11,169 nucleotides of DNA from an uncultured Verrucomicrobiota bacterium. GTDB taxonomy: Bacteria > Verrucomicrobiota > Kiritimatiellia > CAIVKH01. Shown piece by piece: positions 1-6,201 of the stretch. Made by a program: the position numbers and the translations under genes. The notes beneath the pieces are model-generated. The model made no database searches. It was given only the letters and a program-made list of their open reading frames with translations, and was not told the origin of the DNA. The stretch spans positions 1-11,169 of the forward strand of contig CALBHI010000224.1 of NCBI GenBank assembly GCA_937894535.1, in the 5' to 3' direction. The first letter of the stretch is position 1, and every line of letters starts with the position of its first letter.

Positions 1-527
1 ACGACCAGGTCGAGGCGATGACCATGGGCGACCGCATCGTGGTCATGAAGGACGGCCTTATCCAGCAGGTCGCCGCGCCGATGGACTTGTATGACCGGCC
101 TGCCAACCAGTTTGTCGCGGGATTCATCGGTTCGCCCCCGATGAACTTCTTCCGCGGCCGCATCGAGGCCAAGGCGGGCGGCTTGTGGTTTTCCGAAACC
201 AGTTTTTCGGTGAGGGTGGATGATGCCCGGGCGACGCGCCTTGCCGCCTTGAACGGCAAGGACGTGGTGTTCGGAATCCGTCCCGAAGACATCGCGGATG
301 CGCTGTTCGTGACCCAGCCAAATCCCGACCAGCAGGTGAAGGCGAAGGTCGAGGTGGTCGAGCCGATGGGCGCGGAGGTGTTTGTCTACCTCGGCACGGG
401 TGCGCATTCGTTTGTCGCGCGGATGAACACGGCGCAGCTTGCCGAGGTCAACCAGGCGTTGAATCTGGTGTTTAACATGAAGAAGGCGCATTTCTTTGAC
501 GCACAAACCGGCGCAGCGATCGGGTGA
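1..527 (+). CDS. ABC transporter ATP-binding subunit, MalK/UgpC type (3' part only)
   Basis: This is the C-terminal part of a cytoplasmic ATPase that powers uptake of sugars or glycerol-3-phosphate (CUT1-type importer). The reading frame is open from base 3. The first visible residues, DQVEAMTMGDRI, are the stretch that follows the switch (H-loop) histidine, whose codon is cut by the window edge. They are followed by VVMKDG and the MalK-family segment LYDRPANQFVAGFIGSPPMN. The last ~120 residues form the TOBE/OB-fold regulatory domain, with FGIRPEDI and VEPMGAEVFVYLG as landmarks. The Walker A, Walker B and signature motifs must lie upstream, outside the window. The substrate cannot be read from this fragment; UgpC, MsmK and MalK all share these motifs. 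The gap to the next gene is 56 nt with no clear terminator, so read-through is possible, but no functional link is visible. Confidence 0.93.
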   Translation, partial: DQVEAMTMGDRIVVMKDGLIQQVAAPMDLYDRPANQFVAGFIGSPPMNFFRGRIEAKAGGLWFSETSFSVRVDDARATRLAALNGKDVVFGIRPEDIADALFVTQPNPDQQVKAKVEVVEPMGAEVFVYLGTGAHSFVARMNTAQLAEVNQALNLVFNMKKAHFFDAQTGAAIG

Positions 528-583
528 TCGTTTCGCCATGCCTGCCACCCCCGGAAACGGAACGGCAGCCCTGATGGTTTCCT

Positions 584-1711
584 ATGGATATGTCGTTTAC
601 GGATTGGATGGGTGCGCTCGGCCAGACCGCGGTGGTCGTGGTGATCGCCTTTGCCTTGTTGTGTGCGGTGACCAGCTGGGTTCGTTTCCAGTTGATGTCG
701 GAGTCGGCACGCGAGGCGGAAGAACTCGGCATCGGCGAAGACAAGGCGTTCCGCATGGGTGTACTCAACGGGATCGCCGCGGCCCGGCGGGCCCGGGCTC
801 CGATCACGGTCCTGTTGCTGCGCCCGCCAGCGCATGCGGCTCCGTCGGATGCGGTCGAGGTGTTTCTTCGTCAGGCGCTGCGGGCAACCGACGTGGTGCA
901 ATCGTGTGGTGACGGCGTGACGGGCATCTTGCTCCAGTGCGGTTCGGAGCGTGCACCGGTGGTGGTCGAACGGCTGGTGCGCGACGCGGTTGATGCGGGC
1001 CTCGCCGGTGTCGCAGACTGGCGGTTTGGTGTGGCGGGTTATCCGGAACACGGGTTCAAGACCTCGGTCCTCTATCCGCGTGCGCTGGCGATGCTCGCGG
1101 AGGCGGCTCAGCGGGGCGTCCGGGTGGCCGGCATGGCCGATCCGGATGTCGTAGCCGAAGTTAAAACGTCCGATCCCGGGTTGCTCGATCCGGTGACGGG
1201 CGTGGTGAACGAGGAGCGGATGATCGGCGTCATGCGGCGGTATGTTGCCCAGGAGCGTCGGGCTGAACGCGCGGTGTCGATGATTTACCTGGAGATTGAC
1301 CAGATGGAACGGCTGACCGCTGTACATGCCGAGGCGACCATGCAGGCCATGCTGAAGGAGCTGGCCGGCATGATAACGCGTTCGACCCGGGAGTCCGACA
1401 TGCTGGCCCGGTTTGGCGCAGGCGGTTTCGTGCTGGCCATGGCGACCTCTCCCGCGGCGGCAATGACCATCGCCCAGCGCCTGGTCACCGATGTGCGCAA
1501 GCATGCGTTTGCCGCGGGCAGCGGCATGAAGGTGACCATCAGCGCCGGTCTGGCCGGTTATCCGGATGTGGTCGGGAGCGCCGTCCATTATTTCGTGGCC
1601 GCGGAAGCTGCGCTCAAGCAGGCGCGGGTGCGCGGTCGCAGCCAGTGTGTGGTGTATGATACAAGCATGACCACCCGTTCCATGCAGGACGCCGAGGCCC
1701 CCCATCTATGA
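584..1711 (+). CDS. membrane-anchored protein with two degenerate GGDEF domains
   Basis: The 375-residue protein has one N-terminal membrane helix (residues ~14-33, rich in V, I, A and L) and a cytoplasmic part. Residues ~200-370 follow the diguanylate cyclase fold: a DPVTGV opening (202-207), ESDMLARFGAGGF and a late AEAALKQARVRGRSQ. At the active site the GGDEF position reads G278-A-G-G-F282, so the metal-binding acidic residues are missing and c-di-GMP synthesis is unlikely. Residues ~75-190 look like a second, more eroded copy: ATDVVQSCGDG (GGDEF site near 108-113), VVERLVRDA and WRFGVAGYP. The protein may be a nucleotide sensor, a scaffold, or simply structural. Its stop overlaps the pdxJ start in ATGA, which implies translational coupling. 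No strong ribosome binding site precedes the start, and the ATG two codons further in (590) is possible. Family assignment is fairly sure; function is unknown. Confidence 0.75.
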   Translation: MDMSFTDWMGALGQTAVVVVIAFALLCAVTSWVRFQLMSESAREAEELGIGEDKAFRMGVLNGIAAARRARAPITVLLLRPPAHAAPSDAVEVFLRQALRATDVVQSCGDGVTGILLQCGSERAPVVVERLVRDAVDAGLAGVADWRFGVAGYPEHGFKTSVLYPRALAMLAEAAQRGVRVAGMADPDVVAEVKTSDPGLLDPVTGVVNEERMIGVMRRYVAQERRAERAVSMIYLEIDQMERLTAVHAEATMQAMLKELAGMITRSTRESDMLARFGAGGFVLAMATSPAAAMTIAQRLVTDVRKHAFAAGSGMKVTISAGLAGYPDVVGSAVHYFVAAEAALKQARVRGRSQCVVYDTSMTTRSMQDAEAPHL

Positions 1712-2445
1712 GCTCGTCGTTGAAGCTCGGTGTGAACATCGATCACGTCGCCACCCTCCGCCAGGCCCGACGCACCGTCTATCCCGACCCCGTCGAGGCG
1801 GCCCGGTTGTGTGCCGCGGCCGGGGCGCACGGAATCACCGTGCACCTGCGCGAGGATCGCCGCCACATCCAGGATCACGACGTCGAGCGCCTGGCCGCGG
1901 AGCGTTTGCTGCCGCTCAACCTCGAGATGGGCAACCATCCGGAGATCGTGGCGATTGCGCTCGCCCTCAAGCCGGAAGAGGTTTGCCTGGTTCCGGAGAA
2001 GCGGCAGGAGTTGACGACCGAGGGTGGCCTCGATGTCGACGGTCAGTTTGACGCGGTGAACGAAACGGTGTCGCGTCTTTCCGAGGCCGGTATCGCGGTC
2101 AGCCTGTTCATCGATCCCGAGCCTCGCCAGATCAAGGCGGCGGCGTTGTGTGGTGCGCCGTTTGTCGAGTTGCACACCGGAACCTACTGCGACCATGGAT
2201 CGGCGTCCGAACTCGATCGCCTGATCGAAGGCGCGCGGTTGGCCCACCGCCACGGCTTGCGCGTCAATGCCGGACACGGTATCAACCTTGCCAACCTGCC
2301 CGGCATCCTGCGCATTCCACACCTCGACGTGCTGAATATCGGCCACAGCATCGTGGCCCGTGCGGTGCTGGTCGGGATGCCCTCGGCGGTGCGCGAGATG
2401 CTCGATGCCATGGCCGCCTACCGTGGCGGGGAACCCGCGCCATGA
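1708..2445 (+). CDS. pdxJ: pyridoxine 5'-phosphate synthase
   Basis: PdxJ condenses 1-deoxy-D-xylulose 5-phosphate with 3-amino-2-oxopropyl phosphate to form pyridoxine 5'-phosphate, the last ring-forming step of the DXP-dependent vitamin B6 pathway in the cytoplasm. The 245-residue length is normal for this TIM-barrel enzyme. The family signatures are all present: GVNIDHVATLRQAR (8-21), TVHLREDRRHI (44-54), NLEMG (71-75), VPEKRQELTTEGGLD (95-109), NAGHGIN near 190 and LNIGHSIVARAV. By alignment from memory with the E. coli enzyme, H46, E73 and H190 correspond to the catalytic His45, Glu72 and His193. The start overlaps the GGDEF-like gene by ATGA and the stop overlaps nnrE-nnrD by ATGA, so the three genes are probably one transcript. 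acpS, which often follows pdxJ in proteobacteria, is absent at this spot. Confidence 0.97.
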   Translation: MSSSLKLGVNIDHVATLRQARRTVYPDPVEAARLCAAAGAHGITVHLREDRRHIQDHDVERLAAERLLPLNLEMGNHPEIVAIALALKPEEVCLVPEKRQELTTEGGLDVDGQFDAVNETVSRLSEAGIAVSLFIDPEPRQIKAAALCGAPFVELHTGTYCDHGSASELDRLIEGARLAHRHGLRVNAGHGINLANLPGILRIPHLDVLNIGHSIVARAVLVGMPSAVREMLDAMAAYRGGEPAP

Positions 2446-4013
2446 TGATCGTGACCACCGAGCAGATGCGGGAACTGGACCGGCGCTGCATCGACGAGTT
2501 CGAGATCAAGGGCGAAGTCCTGATGGAGCGCGCCGGCCAGGGCGTGGTCATGGTGGTGCGCCGCATGGCCGAGATCGCCGGGTTCATGAACCCGGTCATT
2601 CACCTGATTGCCGGACGCGGCCAGAACGGAGGCGATGCGTTTGTCGCAGCCCGTCTGCTGAAGGAATCCGGCTACCAGGTGGAGGTGTGGCTGGCTGCGC
2701 GGGCCAACCAGATCGGTGGCGACGCCTTGATCCATTACGGACGCATGAAGGCCGCGGGCATCGAGGCGTATGAATTGCCGCTGGTCGAGGACTGGCAGGC
2801 GGTGATGCAGGATTCGTTTTTTGCCGAGATCATCGTGGATGGCGTGCTCGGTACCGGGTTGGCCGGTCCGGCGCGCGGTCCCGCAGCCGCGGCGATCCAG
2901 TACATCCGCGACCGCGCTGCCGAATCGCTGGTGGTTTCGATCGACATCCCCTCCGGGCTCAACGGCGATACCGGCCTGGCCGAAGGCGATGCGGTGGTGG
3001 CCGATCTGACCGCCACCATCAGCTTGCCCAAACTGGGCCTGCTCGCTCCGAGCGCGGTCGATCACGTCGGTACGCTCGACGTGGTGGATATCGGACTGCC
3101 CGAGGAGTGCCTCGAGGATGTCACGCCACCCCGCGACCTGGAATTCCTGCACCTCGCCGACCTTAAGCCGCTGTTCACGCGCCGCCGCCGCGATTCCCAC
3201 AAGGGCGACTTCGGCCATGTGCTGGTCATCGGCGGATCGCGCCTGCTCACCGGCGCGGCCGCGCTGGCCGCCCGGGCCGCGTTGCGCAGCGGCGCCGGAC
3301 TGGTCACGGCGCTGGTCCCCCGTTCGTTGCAGAGTGCGATGATCAGCGACACCCCGGAACTGATGGTCTGGCCGGGCGAGGAGGCCGCCGACGGTGCGTT
3401 GTCCCGCGCGAACACCGACTGGCTGGCCGCGAACCGCGATCGGTTCAATGCCTTTGTCATCGGTCCCGGCCTCACCGCTTCGCCCGATGCCCGCGCTCTG
3501 GTGGATTGGCTGCTCGCGCACAGCCATGCCCCGGTCGTGCTGGATGCCGATGCGATCAACGCCTTTGCCGACCGCGCCGAAACGCTCCGCCAATCCGCGG
3601 CGCCCCTCGTACTAACCCCGCATCCCGGTGAACTTGCCCGCCTACTTGGCATCTCCGCCGCGCAGGTCCAATCCGATCGTCACGTCGCCATCGAACAGGC
3701 GGTCCATCGCACCGGCGCGACCGTCGTCCTGAAAGGCGCGGGCACACTGGTCGCCGCGCCGGCCCAGCCGGTCCAGGTCAACCTCAACGGCAATCCCGGC
3801 ATGGCCACCGCAGGCAGCGGCGATGTGCTCGCCGGCATTCTTGGCGGATTGCTGGCCCAACGGTTCACGCCCTACAACGCGGCCCGCGCCGCGGTATTTG
3901 CCCACGGCCGCGCCGGTGATTACGGCGCATGGCGTCGCTGCCAGGCCGGCCTGCTCGCCGGCGATATTGTCGAGGAGTTGCCGTATGCGTTGCGCGACCT
4001 CGCGCTGCGCTGA
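2442..4013 (+). CDS. nnrDE: bifunctional NAD(P)HX epimerase / ADP-dependent NAD(P)HX dehydratase
   Basis: This 523-residue enzyme repairs hydrated NADH and NADPH. The N-terminal YjeF_N domain (~1-215) interconverts R and S forms of NAD(P)HX. The C-terminal ribokinase-like domain (~235-523) dehydrates the S form using ADP. Epimerase landmarks are AGRGQNGGDAF (57-67) and SIDIPSGLNGD (166-176), which carries the conserved aspartate of the DIPSG motif. Dehydratase landmarks are HKGDFGHVLVIGGS (253-266), VIGPGL (339-344), LDADAIN (367-373), LTPHPGE (391-397) and NGNPGMATAGSGDVLAG (449-465), the nucleotide-binding glycine-rich loop. The open frame extends further upstream to 2148, but that part only shadows pdxJ. 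The ATG at 2442 sits in an ATGA overlap with the pdxJ stop and begins MIVTTEQMRELD, the usual family start. The epimerase glycine loop reads GRGQNGGDA where GxGNNGGDG is typical; this may be a clade variant. Confidence 0.96.
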   Translation: MMIVTTEQMRELDRRCIDEFEIKGEVLMERAGQGVVMVVRRMAEIAGFMNPVIHLIAGRGQNGGDAFVAARLLKESGYQVEVWLAARANQIGGDALIHYGRMKAAGIEAYELPLVEDWQAVMQDSFFAEIIVDGVLGTGLAGPARGPAAAAIQYIRDRAAESLVVSIDIPSGLNGDTGLAEGDAVVADLTATISLPKLGLLAPSAVDHVGTLDVVDIGLPEECLEDVTPPRDLEFLHLADLKPLFTRRRRDSHKGDFGHVLVIGGSRLLTGAAALAARAALRSGAGLVTALVPRSLQSAMISDTPELMVWPGEEAADGALSRANTDWLAANRDRFNAFVIGPGLTASPDARALVDWLLAHSHAPVVLDADAINAFADRAETLRQSAAPLVLTPHPGELARLLGISAAQVQSDRHVAIEQAVHRTGATVVLKGAGTLVAAPAQPVQVNLNGNPGMATAGSGDVLAGILGGLLAQRFTPYNAARAAVFAHGRAGDYGAWRRCQAGLLAGDIVEELPYALRDLALR

Positions 4014-4027
4014 AGCGGGGGGGCTTC
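4012..4027 (+). terminator. weak hairpin at the nnrDE stop codon
   Basis: GAAGC (4012-4016) can pair with GCTTC (4023-4027) around a six-G loop, beginning inside the stop codon. There is no run of T afterwards, so intrinsic termination is doubtful. It may only mark the end of the transcript, or it may be chance in GC-rich DNA. Confidence 0.2.
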
Positions 4028-4147
4028 GTCCGGCATCGCCCCAACCACATGCCGCGCAACTGCATCGGACTTTTGCCGAAAACGGTATTGACCGCCGGGC
4101 CTTCGCTGCCTGAATCTATCCCCGTTCGTTGCCGATAAAACAAGGAT

Positions 4148-4301
4148 GGTTGACTAACGGAAGTCCGTGAAAACCGGACGCGGTCGCGCCGCTGTAAATC
4201 CGTTCCCGTTCGCGGGAAACCTCCAGCACGATACGCCACTGTCTGCTCACGCGGATGGGAAGGCGGCTGGACGGGCGGATGAGCCAGAAGACGAGTCAGC
4301 C
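4148..4301 (+). promoter_or_regulatory. cobalamin riboswitch aptamer
   Basis: The leader RNA carries the conserved blocks of a B12-sensing aptamer in the right order. These are GGAAGTCCGTGAAAACCGG (4159-4177), GCCGCTGTAAA (4188-4198), GCCACTG (4235-4241), GGGAAGGC (4257-4264) and the B12 box AGCCAGAAGAC (4282-4292). GGTTGACT (4148-4155) pairs over eight positions, one a G-T wobble, with AGTCAGCC (4294-4301), closing the P1 helix and fixing the limits. Such elements normally switch off downstream corrinoid uptake or synthesis genes when cobalamin is abundant. The first gene below starts 109 nt after the aptamer, leaving room for an expression platform. The upstream gap from 4014 has no convincing promoter; GATAAA at 4134-4139 would place transcription start close to P1, but it has only a poor -35 partner. 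Confidence 0.92.
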
Positions 4302-4327
4302 TTCCACGAGCCGGCTTTCGCGGAAGG
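4300..4327 (+). promoter_or_regulatory. hairpin just after the B12 aptamer (expression platform candidate)
   Basis: CCTTCC (4300-4305) can pair with GGAAGG (4322-4327), with two further inner pairs (C4307-G4320, G4308-C4319) and a ten-base loop. Its 5' arm shares bases 4300-4301 with the P1 helix and is also complementary to the aptamer box GGAAGGC (4258-4264). This makes it a candidate for the part that changes shape on ligand binding. This is inferred by eye from pairing only. Confidence 0.4.
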
Positions 4328-4353
4328 AGCAGGGCGTCCCGTTGACGACTTTG

Positions 4354-4405
4354 TTTTCCCCTCGCGATAACCGGCCCAGTGCCCTCGCTGAAGGGGCAGA
4401 AAAGG
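4354..4405 (+). promoter_or_regulatory. possible ribosome-binding-site sequestering helix
   Basis: TTTTCCCCT (4354-4362) can pair with A4392, GGGG (4393-4396) and, after a three-base bulge, AAAA (4400-4403). The last run is part of the likely ribosome binding site AAAAGG (4400-4405), which lies 5 nt before the ATG at 4411. Closing this helix would hide the binding site, fitting translational control by the riboswitch above. No strong terminator hairpin followed by a T run is seen in the leader. Confidence 0.35.
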
Positions 4406-4410
4406 TCCGT

Positions 4411-6201
4411 ATGTCGTTCGTCCGCCGTCTTCGCTGGCTTGCCGCCGTCGTCGTCACGTTTAGTGGCACCACCGCCATCGCCGCCATCGCGCCCAACACC
4501 GGTTACGCCAACCGACCGCTCACCCGGACCTCCGGCGCGTTGTTGGAGGGACTTGATCTTGCCGGTAATGCCGCCCTGCTTGGATCGGGCACCCAGGTCC
4601 GCTCGTTCCATCTCGACACCTACGCCACCAACAGCATCGGCACCTTGCCCGCCAACGTGACGGTTGCCTTTGTAAAGCAGCGCGACGCCACGGTGCACGC
4701 CGCGGTTGGAACCAGTTTCAATTTCCCGTTCCCGGTCACCCACGGTGCCTTCAACGCCGGTTCCTTCACTGCGTTTGGTGCGGTGGACGGCATCTACGAC
4801 GCGGCCGTCGATGGCTCGAACACCCTGTACATCATGGCCAACCCGTCGGCGGCCGGTTCGCGTGTCTATCGGTTCGTGCCGGCCACGACCACGCTGGTCG
4901 ATGTGATCAACGTCGGCGGGTTTTCCGGCGGCATCGCTTTCGACAGCCAATCGCGCCTGTATGTAGCCGAGCAGAACACCGGCACGATCCTGCGCTACAC
5001 CCCGGCCCAACTCGCCGCCGGCAACCTCACCGCCGCCCACGGCGAACCCGTGGTCTCGCTCTTCGCCAGCTACCTTTGCCTCGACGCCTTCGATCGCCTG
5101 TACGCGGTGTCGGGCTTCGGCAACCGGCTGACCCAACACGATCCCGAATCCGGCGCGCTGTTGCGGGAGATCGCTGTCGACGGGCTCAACGGTTTTGGCA
5201 TCGGCCGCATCGTTTGGGACGCCGCGCGCGCCCAGCTCCTCGCCGTGCATTCCGACTACGGCGTGTTCGGCAGCACCCTCGAGGCCATCACCTTCTCGCC
5301 GTCCGATGCCGGTATCCCCGGCACCTCGTCGGTGTTCAAGGGCTGGGCCGCATCCGTGCACGCTTTCGTACGGCCCAACACCAGCAGCGGCGGCTACGCC
5401 CTCGACAACAACGGCACCAACAGCGGTGTCGCCGGTGCGGTCGTCGGCGCCCCGGTGGAATTTGATCCGGAGGTCTTTCCCCTTGGCCATATCCTCTCCC
5501 TTGGCAACGGCGGTTCGATCACCCTTGGTTTCGATGCGCCGATCTACGACGGTCCCGGTCCCGACTTCGCGGTCTTTGAAAACGGGTTCGATTTTGGGGA
5601 TCTGACCTTTTCCGAATTCGCCTTTGTCGAAGTCGCCACCCGCACCAATGCCTGGGCGCGCTTCCCGGTGACTTTCCTCGACACCAACGCCCCCGGCATC
5701 TTTAAGGGCACCGACGCGACCCGCGTGGACGGCCTCGCCGGCAAACACACGCTCGCCTACGGCACCCCCTTCGACCTCGCCTGGCTCGCCCGCGACACCA
5801 ACGTGCTCAGCGGTGCGGTGGATCTCCGGAATATCGCCTACGTGCGCATCACCGATGTCCTCGGCGATGGCTCGACCACCGACCAATTCGGTCACCCGAT
5901 CCGCGATCCGTTTAATCCCGATGGCGTCGCCGCCACCGACGGCTTCGAATTGCGCGGCGTCGGGGTGATCCACCTCGGCGGCGCCGCCGCCGTTCCATCC
6001 CTCGCGCCCGAAGCCGCGCCCGCCTACGCGTGGTTTGGCTACCCCGACCGCACCTACCAGTTGCAGCGCGGCGACGGTTTCTCCTGGACCGACCACGGCG
6101 CGCCAGTCGCCGGCACCGGCGGCGTGATGCGCATCGATCTTCCCGGCGATCAACCCACCTCCCTGTTCCGCATGATCCAGCAGATTCCCGTCGGCCCCTG
6201 A
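4411..6201 (+). CDS. secreted beta-propeller protein with 'FENGF' domain, B12-riboswitch controlled
   Basis: This 596-residue exported protein has a signal peptide (basic MSFVRRLRW, hydrophobic 10-24, likely cut after residues 24-27). No lipobox cysteine is present. Residues ~35-340 contain repeated strand patterns such as GIAFDSQSRLYVAEQNTGTILRY and LCLDAFDRLYAVSGFGNRL, typical of an NHL/YncE-like beta-propeller. Residues ~345-522 form a second domain with GGSITLGF, GPGPDFAVFENGF (381-393), FVEVAT, AGKHTLAYGTPFDLAW and GFELRGVGVIHL (511-522). From memory, similar FENGF domains occur on surface proteins in corrinoid-uptake loci. The last ~60 residues (TYQLQRGDGFSWTDHG) resemble a C-terminal module common in Verrucomicrobiota. 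The frame is open from 4255, but that ATG lies inside the riboswitch; the ATG at 4411 has a ribosome binding site and the signal peptide. Corrinoid binding at the surface is an inference from the switch and the fold; no TonB receptor gene is in the window. Confidence 0.8.
   Translation: MSFVRRLRWLAAVVVTFSGTTAIAAIAPNTGYANRPLTRTSGALLEGLDLAGNAALLGSGTQVRSFHLDTYATNSIGTLPANVTVAFVKQRDATVHAAVGTSFNFPFPVTHGAFNAGSFTAFGAVDGIYDAAVDGSNTLYIMANPSAAGSRVYRFVPATTTLVDVINVGGFSGGIAFDSQSRLYVAEQNTGTILRYTPAQLAAGNLTAAHGEPVVSLFASYLCLDAFDRLYAVSGFGNRLTQHDPESGALLREIAVDGLNGFGIGRIVWDAARAQLLAVHSDYGVFGSTLEAITFSPSDAGIPGTSSVFKGWAASVHAFVRPNTSSGGYALDNNGTNSGVAGAVVGAPVEFDPEVFPLGHILSLGNGGSITLGFDAPIYDGPGPDFAVFENGFDFGDLTFSEFAFVEVATRTNAWARFPVTFLDTNAPGIFKGTDATRVDGLAGKHTLAYGTPFDLAWLARDTNVLSGAVDLRNIAYVRITDVLGDGSTTDQFGHPIRDPFNPDGVAATDGFELRGVGVIHLGGAAAVPSLAPEAAPAYAWFGYPDRTYQLQRGDGFSWTDHGAPVAGTGGVMRIDLPGDQPTSLFRMIQQIPVGP

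Noticed and set aside
528..583. Possible terminator between the ABC ATPase and the GGDEF-like gene
   Set aside because: Only a short CTGCC/GGCAG pairing with a large loop and no T run is present, too weak to call.
386..1705. A 439-codon minus-strand open frame opposite the GGDEF-like gene
   Set aside because: It is His/Arg-rich with no family motif, and it overlaps the end of the ABC ATPase gene, which is certain.
2148..2441. Upstream extension of nnrE-nnrD
   Set aside because: It overlaps pdxJ in another frame and reads as an Arg/Pro-rich shadow; the family N-terminus begins at the ATG at 2442.
4255..4410. Upstream extension of the propeller gene to the ATG at 4255
   Set aside because: This ATG lies within the conserved aptamer near the GGGAAGGC box, and the extension would bury the signal peptide 52 residues inside the protein.
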